From assembly GCA_022661535.1 (NCBI GenBank), contig JAKULF010000011.1, forward strand, positions 2,728,001 through 2,792,000: a stretch of DNA of 64,000 nucleotides, written 5' to 3'. This stretch comes from Eutypa lata. Lineage: Eukaryota > Ascomycota > Sordariomycetes > Xylariales > Diatrypaceae. Every line of letters begins with the position of its first letter. The first letter of the stretch is position 1. The notes beneath the pieces were generated by a model. That model saw nothing but the letters and a program-made list of their open reading frames with translations, was not told where the DNA came from and did not search any database. A program made the position numbers and the translations under genes. This document shows positions 12,961 to 25,330 of this stretch, piece by piece.

Positions 12961-14179
12961 CTTTCCCCGCTTTCGAGAGGATAAGAGCCTTGTGCCTTGT
13001 ATGTTGAATGTTCCTATGTAGGAAGCGGTAGACAGTAGACTACCAAGTAATCAATCGAAACAAAATAATGACGGTATAGACGAACTTGGGATTTTATAAA
13101 ATGCTCTTGGCAAATAGAATTTAGTTCCGGCAACTAGAATTTACGTCACGGCAGCACTACTCTACCCGATCCGTTCTGCCGTCGCTTGTAAGCTTCGGAT
13201 CTCCTTTCCAGCCTAGGACTGGACTATAGTGTCTCTGCGACTATGCTAAACTCCTCCAAGTTTTAAGATGGGGGGGTCTTCTCCGCATTGTTATCCACTG
13301 GGGGTGCGGGGGTTAGTTGAATATAAAAGTGAGGGGAACCCGGGAATCTGTGGGGTTTATAGTGCTCAGACTCGTGCATCTCGGTGCATTATCGCCGAAT
13401 CTAACTACGAATCAACCAATCCCCCACGTAATGATAATCAACGCTGCTCGGTACAATATCCAACCGCTAACTACTATGTAGGTGGTTAAGAAGGGAGGTG
13501 GGAATCTTGTAGTTCACCTCCAACCCCCCCCACTAAACAATCGTTCAGGTCGGACTCTTCACTCATTTTGTACAAGATTCAAGTCATAGCTCCAGACTTG
13601 AGTGGTCCCGGGCATGTGGAAATCAAATAGCAATCTAGCTCTACAATCTTAGGACTGAGGTTTCAGGTGATCAAACTAATGATGAAAATCATTGAGTGGG
13701 ATCATTCGAGTGAGATCATTCAAGTGAAATCATTCTACACGAATACAGTCTTTTCTTTTGAGATAATGTAGATTTTTTGTCTCCAAGAGCTTGGGACAAG
13801 TGAAGTTAGAAGCTTGAGCATTTGGCTTTTTATATTTACTCTGCATCCCGTGGCCCATGCTTGAAAGGGAGTGATACGCTAGAGACACCACTCAAGCCAC
13901 TTACACGATTGAGGGATCTGGAAACAATCAACTTGATTTTAGAAATAATTGAGATTTGAATATATATCCTTTCTAGAATATGTTACTCTAATAAGTACAT
14001 ACATATACGGGCTCGCTATGTTAGCAAGGCATATCCCCACCTCATGATGTTCTGCGGGGTCATACAATTGATATCTGAGGAGAGGGGCGGTGTGGCAACA
14101 CTCTAACTTATCCAACTTAGTGCCGAGTAAAGGATCTTTGAAGTAAAGCGACAATATTACCTACCTACTTAGCAACAAA
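12961..14179. other. Divergent promoter region between two MFS genes
   Basis: A 1.2-kb intergenic region between the ACS transporter (-) and the DHA1 transporter (+). It holds a small tandem repeat at 13688-13741 and otherwise no gene I can support. Confidence 0.5.
13688..13741. repeat. Four-unit 13-14 bp tandem repeat
   Basis: Four successive, slightly diverged units begin with ATCATT: ATCATTGAGTGGG, ATCATTCGAGTGAG, ATCATTCAAGTGAA and ATCATTCTACACG. It lies about 440 bp upstream of the DHA1 transporter start and could be a minisatellite or a cluster of binding sites. Confidence 0.7.
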
Positions 14180-15892
14180 ATGACGAGGGAAAAGGTCAAT
14201 ATTGAAGGTCAAAGACCTCCGGCAGTCCTCGAGGTCGAGAGGTATTCCGTCTTCACCACCACCGAAAAATGGTGTATCGTATCGATGGTCGCTTATGCCG
14301 CGTGGTTTTCAACCTTGAGCAGTTTCATATATTATCCAGCGCTATATTCATTGTCGGAGACGCTAGGGATATCCCTCGACGAGGCTAACCTCACCGTCAC
14401 CACGTACATGGCTGTGGCGACGATAGCGCCGTCGCTAGTGGGCGATGCGGCTGACGTTCTAGGTCGACGACCCATGTATCTAATTACGTTAAGTCTGTAT
14501 GTCGTGGCGAACCTTGCCATCGCTCTCACGAAGTCCTATGCAGCACTGTTAGGTCTTAGAGTCTTGCAGGCTATGGCCATTTCCGGTAAAATCTGGTCAT
14601 GATGCTTACCTGCCAGCTAGCCCTGCTGACACCCTTAGGCACCTTCTCGATAGCATACGGTGTCATAGCTGATGTCGCCTCACCAGCAGAAAGGGGATCT
14701 TTCGCCAGCGCTGTCTCTTTTGCGTACGTCTTGGTCTAAGTAGTCTGTCTGTCTTAGTACATGGTATAAAACACTAGACCCGTGTTAATTGGCCGCAGCA
14801 TTACGATCGCGCCAAGTATTGGCCCCATAATAGGGGGCGCCCTAACGTATGCCGCGGGCTGGCCTTGGATCTTTTGGTTCCTCAGCATTGCTTCCGGGCT
14901 CTGCCTGACCGTGATGATATTATTCTTGCCAGAGACATCGCGAGGTATTGTAGGCAATGGATCCATAAGACCAGCGAAGCACTTACGGCTGCCTATTCCA
15001 ATGCTGATGAACCATTGGGAAGAAAGCTGTGATACCACACCCCATGCGTGGAAAGTGCCTAACCCTCTGAAGTCCTTGGCGATATTGGTTCGTAAGGACA
15101 ATGCTGTTATCATTCTTGCGTGTGGTCTGCTATACGCAGTTTACACGTGTGTCAATGCGTCTCTATCAACTTTATTCATCGATATCTACCATCTCAACCA
15201 GTGGCAAGCTGGAATTATGTACCTTCCATTTGGTGTTGGTGGAACGGTCTCGACTTTCTTCTCTGGCCCGCTCCTGAATTCCGCATATCGGAAGGCTAGG
15301 ACTAAACAAGGACTGTCGACGGACAGGGCTGGTGGTGATGACCTTGACAACTTCGTCATCGAGAAAGCCCGCCTCGTTGTCATATGGATCCCTATGCTTC
15401 TAACTGCCTTATCTATCATGGCGTTCGGGTGGTCCCTACATTACCATCAAGTTAGTGTCCCATTTTCTCTATTTTGATGCACTGTAGCTTAAGTAGGGTA
15501 TTTAACTAATGAAGCCAGCATATTTCAATTCCCCTTTGTCTTCAGTTCGTTGCAGGATTATGCATGCAGCTTGACTTCAGTGTGAGTCTCCTTTTAATAC
15601 CCCGACTACTTCTACAATTTAACATATCGACTCGAAGGTTTATAATACCTTGCTAGTCGACAAAAATCACAGGACTCCCGCAGCTGCTCAGGCCTCTAGC
15701 AATATCGTACGGTGTACTCTCGCAGCCATCGCCGTATCTTTCTTGCAGAACTTGATAGATAGTATAGGTATCGGCAAGACATTCACATTCATGGCAGGTT
15801 TATGTTTAGCCGCCACCGGACTCTTCCTTATTGACTACAAGTTTGGCAGTGTATGGAGACAACGAGATATTATTTTGGTCAATAGTAACTAA
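14180..15892 (+). CDS. MFS drug:H+ antiporter (DHA1 type)
   Basis: Five exons (14180-14585, 14639-14723, 14799-15450, 15546-15581, 15638-15892) give 477 residues. The fourth exon is only 36 nt. The protein shows the DHA1 layout: a short cytoplasmic N-terminus, a first helix containing SSFIYYPAL, the loop motif GDAADVLGRRP between helices 2 and 3, PSIGPIIGG in helix 5 (an antiporter-type motif), and a central loop after LPETSRG. It is most like fungal multidrug or organic-acid exporters. Its predicted role is proton-coupled export at the plasma membrane, with substrate unknown. At 477 residues it is slightly short for the family but has no obvious missing segment. Its stop lies 68 bp from the convergent stop of the NLR-like gene. 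Confidence 0.88.
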
Positions 15893-15960
15893 TTTTAGCC
15901 GTACTCATCCGACGAATTGTTTTGGATTACCAAATATAACCCATTATCAGAGCAGCAAGA

Positions 15961-18900
15961 TCATACTAGAGATGCACACTTCACTACTGCTATCTCCCCG
16001 TTCCGAGGACATAGTAGGGACCTCTCTCGGTTCCAAATCATAGACAGTGATAAGCTGTCGCTACTGATCCAATCTCCCGGCAATGAGAAAAGCTCTTTGG
16101 GTCCTGTCTTAGGAGGATGCTTCAGGCCCGGTTGCATGCGTGGGCCTTTTAAATGAACTGGTGGTGGGATGCTTGAGCCTTGCACTTCAAATGGAAGCGA
16201 GTCTAGAGTCGATTGTGATATTTGCGAGATGCATATGGAGAAGGTGTTAGAGATATACACGAGTCGATCGTGAGAGAGGAATAAAAGCACGCGAATAATT
16301 GTGGATGACAACTGCGGTAGCAAGCTAAGTGGTGTCACTGTTACTGCCTCATGCGGCCCCCTTTTCTCACTGTTGTCCGATGCTAGTGCTGGGAAGGAGG
16401 ACGTATCAAAATAAATCAACATCTTCCCTCTCAAGCTTCGATTCCGTGGAGATATCTGTACCAGGATATGCTTTTTATCGGCTGTCACGAGGACCTTGCT
16501 GACTTCGTCTTCAGTCGGTGCTGCCCCTAGAGAGTTTGCCTGTCCGTATTGATAAGTTTGAACTTCGTGTAAAGTCCAATCTACAACTCGGACAGTTCCC
16601 AGCCCGAAACCCAAAACGACACCCTTGTTATGCGGATGTATGATCCATCTGCAATTAGTCCCGGGTAGCTCCAGAGAATGCGCAACCGTTGACGACTCAA
16701 GTGAAATGGTATGAACCATCGAGGTAGTGTGAACCATGACGAACTTTGCGTCAGGCTGGAACAATATTTGTAGAATAGGCCCGTTTGTATGCTCTTTCAT
16801 CGATAGGTCCATTTTGGGCTCGACTGCCATCTCTGCACCAGGATTGTTTGGCATGATCGACTTGATAAAAACTCTTTTGCTCGAATCAGAAAAGCAAATG
16901 AGCCGCCCGTCGGCACTCCAAGCCAGTTGTTCGATGCTTAACAAGCCTCTAGACTTATGAACGTCCGCAATCCTGCCCCTTTCTGTGTCGTGTAATTGTA
17001 CCATTCCCTTCTCAGTACCATAGCAGTACAAACGACCAGTTGGCGAGGCTGCTAACACTGTGATCGTATCAACCCACTGTGATAGACCAATGGATGCTGA
17101 GGAAGCCTGGGCAAGACTCGTCGTCTCACTTTCAGTCCCGGCTCTTTCCCCGGTGCGGTCCGCGAATCTTAGAAGTGAGTTTGGCTCCCAAACATTGGCA
17201 TAGTAACCTCTAATGTCGTAAAGACGGCGTGAGTCGGGACTAAATGCAATGTCGAGAACCACATCTTGGGATGTCACTTGGTAAAGGGGATAGAGGTCCG
17301 ATGTGATGAATATTTTGACTGTCCCATGCACATCACCGGTGGCAAAGAGATCTCCGTCTCTGCTGATAGCTAGTTGGGATGCTCCTACTGCGATCTCTTC
17401 AACTTCGCCATCGTAAGGACGCCACCGAAAAACCACCCCTTCAATATAGAGACCCAGGAGTTCTGGGTAATGCGGGTGCCAGGCAGCTTTGATAACTTCG
17501 CCACGGGAGACTTCTTCTCGTTTTCGCCAGCAGTGGCCAAGGTGCACCGGTCCATGGACTTCCCAAGCGGAAAGAGGGTGGCCTCGGTATGCAACTGCAG
17601 CTAGACTACCGTCCGTACTCAATGCCATGTAGTTCGATGAATTCAAGAAATGGCCGTCGAGTTCTGGCTCATCAAGCTCTGCAATCAGCTCCCAGCTCGG
17701 AGAAGACTGAGTCAGGTCGAGTGACCTTATGCGCCTGTCATCAAACCCAACCAGGAGCGTAGTGTTAGCCACTAAGAGCATCACCAGCGGCCGAGGACGT
17801 GATTCAATATTGGCTACACACAGTTTACATTCGCCACTTGATATTTCCCAGACCTTGGTTGTACGGTAGCCGTAAGTGGCAAGCATTGTGGCAGTACTGT
17901 TCATTTCAATTCTGTACACCCGTTCACCATGCTTAATTGGGCTAGAAACTGCCTCTTCAAAAGTCGATGCGTCGTGGAGGAAGATATTGCCTGACGAAGC
18001 TAAGACAGCAATTTGACATCCAGATACAGCGAGAGACGAACTGAAAGAGCCGTGGCCTAGCGCTATACGAGCAAGAGAATCGTCCCATTTCTCGGTGGAT
18101 ATGCCGGAAACCTTTATACTTCTCGCTTCCGCCTTACCGAATAGTTGGTATATTGAAGAGCTCTGTGGGCAGAAGGGAGGTATGAGCTTGTAGATGGACT
18201 CTGGGTTTCGTTGTAATGTTTTCCCGAACTTTCCAACAATCTTCACGAAGTCCACTGCCCAGCTTTCAAGGAGTTCTTGTTCTGCTACCTGGTCGTTCCA
18301 CGTGCTCTGTTCTGTGTTGTACTCCTGCCTTTTGGAAGCGAACCGCAATATTTGTTTTGAAGTTTGGATGAGTATTCGCAGATTTCTGTTGGCTGCAAGA
18401 ACTTGTATCCACGTCAAGGCCCATTGACCTGTAAGGAACTTCTTGAGGATATCAATCACCTGCCTACTATCTGGCGAGACCAAAGCCAAATGTGATGACC
18501 ATGAAATCGTGGCATAGTCGAGAAAGGCTGGTGTTTGACCCCGACTGACTTTTGCCCTAAGTGTAGGGGTCATAAGACATTGGAGGCAAAACTTATGAGC
18601 ATCTGCTCATGGGAAATCTGTCTGTTTATATGCAAGGGGCGATCAATGCTACCAAGTAAATATTCTCGGGCAGTTTGGTGGACCATGGCAACATTACCAC
18701 CATTATCAACGACAACAAAATCGCCACAGAGGTCTACTATCGACCGTTGAAGGTCCAACATTTCCGATGTATCTTCATCCAGCGCCTCTGATAGCTCTGC
18801 AGCCGTGAGTACACGAAATGAACACGTGACGCATTGTAAGACGGCCAATGCAAATTCTCTGTCGATTGACGATGGATTCTCGTTAATCGACGCTGCCATG

Positions 18901-20973
18901 CGATCATATAATGCCTGCATACCCATAGGTAGTTGTTCAAGAGCTAGTTCAACATCCGCCTGTCTATGGCACGTATTCAACTTATCAACCGCAAGGCGAA
19001 CCCACTATAAAATTAGTACTATGTCCAGATGTAGTTGACTATGCACTCACCAGAAAGTTATTTTGTGCTCTCTCAAGTATCTTTCGTACGGTCTTATCTC
19101 TAAACTCGACGTCTCCAGCCATGCTTAGCTCTTGGTTTACATAGCGCTGTAGGTCTTCAACATGTCCTTCAATATTTATCGACTCCAGTGGTAAGCTTTT
19201 CGTGAGTTTTTGCATGGCCATGGTTATTTCCGACGTTTTTCGACTTATGAATATAATTCGAACCGAGACGGATTGGGGTATATCAGAGAATAACCTAATG
19301 AACGTGCGAGAGTCATCTGCTTCATCGACCCCATCTATGACCCAGTACAAGGGCTCTTGCAACTGCATTTCGAACAGGATAGACTTGAAAATGCGCTCCC
19401 AGATAGTCCTGGGCTCTGCAGTCCCAAAATCAATCCCCTCTTCAACGAGGGCGATCACGCTTTGCATAAAGGTAGGTAGCCTCAACGCGATCTGATACGC
19501 AATTGACAGGAGAAGGGTATTCAACCTTCGCTTTTTCTGATCTCCAAACCTGACGAAGAAATATTGACACATTAAACCCTGTTCTACCAGGCTGTTAATG
19601 ATGAATGAGGAGAGCACTGATTTTCCAGTTGCAGCTCCGCCATTTAACCAGAGCAATCGAGCCGCCTGGTCCTGGTCACCTACCCAGTCGATATAAGGCT
19701 TCTCTTCGAAGATCCACTCGTTCGTTCCCTCAGACCATTGATCCATGAAGAAAATATAGTCAGTGTTCGGGACTTCCGTAATAGACAGAAGGGATTTAAG
19801 ATCGTGTGATTCTTTCCGGTTCGGCACGGGCATTTTCCCAGATTTGCTTGTCGAGATCATCTTGCTAACGAGTGATTTGAGAACATTTCTCACTGTTATA
19901 TAATTAGGGTCGCCTGGTGAATCATATTTGCAAACCCCGTGATGATCTGCATCCAGGGCTTTAGAGGTTTCTCCAGGGTACCCGAGGACAGATGAGTCCT
20001 TTTCCAATACCATCTGGCAATTCTCAGCATACGAGACACTAGCAATGATAAAATCTCACTCACAAGGCGCGCATTTTTGAGACCAATCGAAGTAGGTTGG
20101 GTCTCGTAAAAGGAGACAATGTCCAATCTTGGTGCAACGTGGCGAAATTGCTCATTGAGCTTCTGTAACGTAAACGAGTTCTTTGCTAAGTCAGATATAT
20201 ACTGTTTAGAATTCGTTATGAGAGTCGTCTGTAGAATCCGATTTAGCTTTTCAGCTAGGTTCGTACCCCGATGAGGTGTTGCCAGGAAGGTTATTGCAGA
20301 TATGGCCTTGATTATAGGTTCGTAGTCGGGGTCATTTTGACCTTGCATGTATGCCTATGAACTATAAGCAACTTCAACAGCCCCTATGTAGGTATCTCAC
20401 CTCTTTAACTATAAGCCCTCCCATGCTATGGACAACAAATATTAAAGGTACATTTCCCATGTTTAGGTCGTTCTTTTCCTTGTCTTTAGCGTATTTCAGA
20501 TCGAACAGCAAATCTTTAGCGAAGTCAAGCACGGATGTACTGATGTTACCTGATCTGCGGAAGTTAGCGTTGTAGCCAAATGACAGTATCCTGGCCAGGC
20601 ATAAGTCAGGCTCCAAAGGAAGAAAGGTCAACGGCCAAAATAGTTCCGGGTTCTTGTATTTTGACCATGTCAGTTGACTGGTTCCTCCAAGGCCGTGTAT
20701 GAAGACAATGTCAACTTTGTGCCCGTTTTCAGGGGTGTAGACGACGTTTAGGCCAAGAGGCCCGGTATCCGCCTCGCCATCTTTTTGCAGTAATTTGGTC
20801 GAAGTCGTCCCTTGGGAAGAACGACGGACAGATACAATAGAGCTAGAATCCTCATCTAGTGTCCGGGCCGAATCATCAGATCTAGATGAGTTTCGGCTAT
20901 AAGACACGGAGGGAACCTCTTGAGGTTTTGATTTATGGGCGTCGTCGCTAGACCTTTTCCTAAAACTAGACAA
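15961..20973 (-). pseudogene. NLR-like gene: esterase-like domain, NACHT NTPase, WD repeats; one frameshift
   Basis: Minus-strand exons 20973-20401, 20354-20064, 20013-19051 and 19004-15961 encode about 1,620 residues if one frame change is allowed. N-terminus (about residues 75-270): alpha/beta-hydrolase of the SesB-like kind, with IFVVHSMGGLIVKE supplying the nucleophile serine and LATPHRGT after it. Middle: NACHT-type STAND NTPase with Walker A GGAATGKS (about 413-420) and Walker B LYWVIDGVDEAD. C-terminus: repeats with WE/WD endings (VWEISSG, VKIFITSD, NVWEPNS), a WD40-type sensor propeller. Fungal proteins of this design act in heterokaryon incompatibility and non-self recognition. In exon 4 the frame ends at TGA (18572-18570), while the continuation runs in the -1 frame from 18573 with a family-like LRAKVSRGQTPAFLDYA stretch. 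I found no canonical intron that fixes this. It may be a decayed allele or a sequence error. Confidence 0.8.
18570..18600 (-). other. Frameshift site in the NLR-like gene
   Basis: Upstream frame ends ..SFASNVL-stop; the downstream frame begins at an ATG overlapping that stop (TTATGA) but is also open a little upstream, reading HKFCLQCLMTP, which fits the expected helix better. This is consistent with loss of one base near the TTTT run at about 18588-18591. Confidence 0.6.
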
Positions 20974-21003
20974 TTTTCGAAACTAGCAGGTTAAGTTCAT
21001 TCC

Positions 21004-21008
21004 GTTAT
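21004..21008. other. Target-site duplication, left copy (GTTAT)
   Basis: GTTAT directly abuts the left LTR and is repeated at 26700-26704 directly after the right LTR, marking the insertion point of the Copia element. Confidence 0.9.
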
Positions 21009-21272
21009 TCTAGGATTCTGTAGATTAGTTTCTTATAAATAATTAGCTTTATCTGGCCACCTTGTTGATCCTAGGGATCCATACATCTAGGTGACGTATA
21101 CGTCTGACGATAGCTTCATGCGAATACGAATATGGTGGGTGGTCAGTGCGTCTTGTAATTAGTATATATAGGGCCTTTAGGTCCTTCAGATCTAGGTCAT
21201 CCTGTAACGAGAATATTATCAATAACTATATTACAATTGCTATAAATTCCCTGCGTTTCATTAAATCCTACA
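21009..21272 (+). repeat. Left LTR (264 bp), little mutated
   Basis: Starts TCTAGGAT and ends ATCCTACA (near-perfect inverted ends). It aligns without gaps to 26436-26699. It keeps normal base composition and a TATA-like TAGTATATATAG near its middle (about 21168), a plausible element promoter. Confidence 0.95.
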
Positions 21273-21292
21273 GGTTATGAGCTCCGGCTTGC
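21273..21292 (+). other. Primer-binding site, methionine-tRNA anticodon-arm type
   Basis: Immediately after the left LTR comes GGTTATGAGCTCCGGCTTGC. Its complement contains GAGCTCATAACC, resembling the anticodon arm of a methionine tRNA, most like the initiator. This is not the CCA 3' end used by most LTR elements; it matches the half-tRNA priming known from Drosophila copia and some fungal Copia elements. Confidence 0.65.
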
Positions 21293-23316
21293 ATCTACAG
21301 CAATTTACTTAGTTAAATCATTCCATTCAAACTTTCGTGTAAGTTACCTTGTAATTACCCTTAGTAATTATAATACCTATTATCCATTAATACGAATCGA
21401 CTCGACCTATACCTGCTATCTTACTTAGTTATTATACGCCTAGCGTTTTAAAAGCTATTACCATTTTCGATTTCACTTAGTATAACCATTTTTTTAATGT
21501 TGTATTTTCGAACTTATTTATTTATTTACTTATTTTTTTACATTATATAATAACTTTAATTATTAATAAAATTAAAATTATTTTTTTAAAAGGATTTAAT
21601 AATTATAATTTATAAATATTAAAAATTAAATTAATTTTTATAAAAAATAACTTAAAAGCCGTTATAAATAATTAACTTAATAAATTTATTAAATAATAAA
21701 AAAAAAATGTTAAAGTTATTATATAACTTAATTTTAAAAAAGGTTTTTTATAATATATTAAAAATTTAATTTTTATTAAAAATATATAAATTAAGCTTTA
21801 ATAAATTTATAAACTTAAAAGTTTTAACTTTAAACTTTTTATTTTAAAGAAATTTTTTAACGTTTATTTTAATAACTTTAATATTATAAAATAATATTTT
21901 AATAAAGTTAAATTATTTTATAATAAACTTAAGTTTAAAAACTTAATTTTTTTTAATAAAGTAATTATAACTTAAATATTAAACTTATTTATTAAAAAGT
22001 ATAATATTATAATATAAATTATAATTTAAGCTTTTAAAAGTAATTTTAAAGCTTATATATTTAATAACTTAATTTCGTTATTTATTAATAAGTTTCGAGT
22101 TTTAAAATATAAAAGAAATTAAATTAATGCTTTAAATAATAAAAGAAATTAACGCGATAATAAATATTAAACTTATTATATATATTATAAAAGTATTAAT
22201 TATATTAATAAAAATTATTACTTTTTTTATTTAAATAAAACATTTAAAAAATAAAAAAATAAAAATAATAAAATAATAAAAAATTTAAAAAAAAAAGAAA
22301 TAATAAATAATAAAAAAAAAAAATAATAATAATAATATTTTTAAATAATAATAATAATTAAAGCTAAATGTATTTTCGAAGCGTAAAAAGCATAAATAAA
22401 AATAAATTAATTTATTTAATTTTTTTATAAAAAATTTAAATAATAATAATTAAGTTAATATTATTATTATAAAACTTAATTAAAAGTTATTTATAAAGTT
22501 TACGAAGTTTATAAAATTTAAAAAACTTTTCTTTTTTTTTTTACGTTAAATAAAAATATAAAAATTAATTATTTTAAAATAAACTTTATAATTAATTAAT
22601 TTAATAAAATATATATTATTAATAAAAACTTAAATTATTTAAATTTAAAAAAATTTAAAAAGTTAATTATATTAAATTTAATAATAAATATAAAAATAAT
22701 AATATATATTATAATTAATAAAAATTATCATTTTAATTATCGTATAATAAATCGTATAATTAAATAAAAATAAGTTAAATTACTTATAATAATTAACATT
22801 AATAACTTTAAGTTAAAATATATTAATATAAAAAGATTTTATATTATAAAAAACGTATTATTTATACTTAAATTAAAAATTAATTTACTTTTAATTAATA
22901 AATTAAAAAAATATTATATTTTTATAAACGAAAATATAAACTTAAAGCTTTTTAATAAGCTTAATAAATAATTAATTATTAAAAATTATTATCGAAAAAA
23001 GTTATATTATATATTTTTTAAAATAAAAAAAAACAATAAAAATTATTTTAATATATTAATAATTATTAAAAAGTAATTTATAAAAATAAATTTATTAAAA
23101 ACTTAATATAATAAATTAAAATATATATTATTTAAGTTATTAATTAAGTTTTTAATAATTAAACGATTAAAAATAAATAAAATTAATTTTATAATTTATA
23201 AAAAATAAAAATACGAAATATATTTATAAGTTATATAACGATAATATATTTATAAAAATATTATAAATTAAATAAAATATACGATTTTATAAAAAGTTTA
23301 TAATAATATAAAAAAG

Positions 23317-23670
23317 CCATTACCTTTAACGTATAATCGTTATAAATATTATATAACTTTTTTAAATAAAAAGTTAAAGTTTTTAAAAATTAAATTATTA
23401 AAAATTAAATTAAAAACATTAAAAGCTTTTAATATTTATAAATTAAAAGTCGAAAATTAATATAATATTAAAATTAAAGAATTCTTTATTAATAATAACA
23501 TCGAATATATTAATATTAAGTTCGAAATTATTTTAAATAATAATAAAATTATTTATTATAAAATATTTATTTATATTAAAAAATTTAATAACTTTATAAA
23601 ACGTATAAATTTAACCTTAATAAATAAAATAAAAATATTTTTTATAACTTTAAAACTTTTTAATTATTTA
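23317..23670 (+). other. RIP-degraded integrase core of the Copia element
   Basis: Reading from 23317, the mutated frame gives PLTYNRYKYYITFLNK, then FINNNIEY and KFNNFIKRINLTL. Allowing Gly/Asp/Glu codons to have become Arg/Asn/Lys by G-to-A, these correspond to the Copia integrase blocks around its first acidic residue, the DNGTEY block and the EQNG..ER.N block. Not functional. Confidence 0.7.
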
Positions 23671-24983
23671 TAAAAAAAACGTTATTAATAATAACGTATT
23701 TATATAATAAAATATTTTATAAATTATTTAATTATAAAATATTATTCGAAATATATTATAAATATATTATTTATATAAATTACTTAATTAATTAAAAGTT
23801 TATAATATATTATAATATTAATTAATATAAAATTAAGCTTAAATTACGTATTAAAAAAAAAGTAATTATAAGCTTTAATATTAAAAATTTATATTATAAA
23901 ATTTAAAATTTATAAAAAAAAAAGCTTTATAATTTAAAAATATAAATATATTAAATAATTAATATATATAATTAAATACTTTAAATATTATTATAAAAGT
24001 TAACTTTAAAGTTAATAACTTAAAAATTAACGTTAAAAGTTTAAATTTTAAAAATAAAACTTTTAAAAAGTTTATATTTTATAATTAAAATAAAAGAAAT
24101 AACTTTAATTAATAACTTAATAATGATAATAACGTTACGAATTAATTATAAATATTAATTAATTTAATTAATAATTTTAATTATAAACTTATAAATATAT
24201 AATTAAAATAAAAATATAATATTAAATTAATTATAAAAAAATAAAAATAAATTATTTAAAATTTTTAAATTTAATAAGTTTATAAATTAATAATTAATAA
24301 TAATATTTAATAATACATTAATACGATAATAAGTTAATATTAATAATAATACTTTAAATTAAAGTATTATAAAATATATAAAAATTAATATAAATTAATT
24401 ATTATTTATAATAAAAGATATACTTTTATTTACGATATTAATTAATATAAATTTAAAAAATAAAAAAGTAACTTTTATATTATTAATAATTACAATTATT
24501 AAATCTTTTATTTTTAAGCGTACTTTATAAGCTTTTAATTTTAAATTATAATTAAAAGCTTATAATATTAAAATTAAAAAATTAAAAAATTTAAGTATTT
24601 ATACGATTATTAATTTATTATTAAATAAAATTATTATAAGAATTTAATAATTATTTAAAATAAAGTTTATTATTAATATATTAAGTATTAAATTTAATTA
24701 AGTAATTAATATAAAAAAAACCATACGTTATAAAACGAAGTTTATCGTTTAAAAATATATATAATAATTAAAAATTAATTATTTAAAAACTTTTAATATA
24801 ATTATTAAACTTAAAACTTAATATTTTATATTAATTATAATAATAAATAAAAGATAAAATATAATATAATTTAATGTATAAAACGCGTTTATATATTTTA
24901 ATATAAATTAAAAAATTTATATATAATTTTTTAAAAATTAATATTTTAAAGTTATTAAATAAAGTAAAGTAATTAAGTTAAAT

Positions 24984-25330
24984 AAAGCTTTATACGATTT
25001 AAAATAATTATTTAAATTATAATATAAATATTTAATTAAAATGTTTAAAATATAAAGATTTATTATATTTTTATATAATAAAAAAGTTTTTATTAATAAT
25101 TAAATTATTATTATAATTATTTATTATATAAACGATTTATTTATAATTAATTTTATAAAAGCTATTATAAATTAATTAATTAAAGCTTTTATAAATAAAA
25201 TAAAATTTAATAAAATAAACCTTATAATTATTTATTTAAAAAATAATATAAAAATAAATCGTATTATTAAAATTATTAAAATTTAATAAAAGCGTTATAT
25301 TAAAAAGTTATTATAACGATTTAATATATA
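24984..25330 (+). other. RIP-degraded reverse transcriptase of the Copia element
   Basis: The frame from 24984 reads KALYDLK then a stop where a glutamine is expected, corresponding to the Copia block KALYGLKQ. At 25122-25139 it reads YYINDL, the catalytic YVDDL box with Asp changed to Asn. These blocks and the RNase H below share one frame, so no net indel lies between them. Confidence 0.8.
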
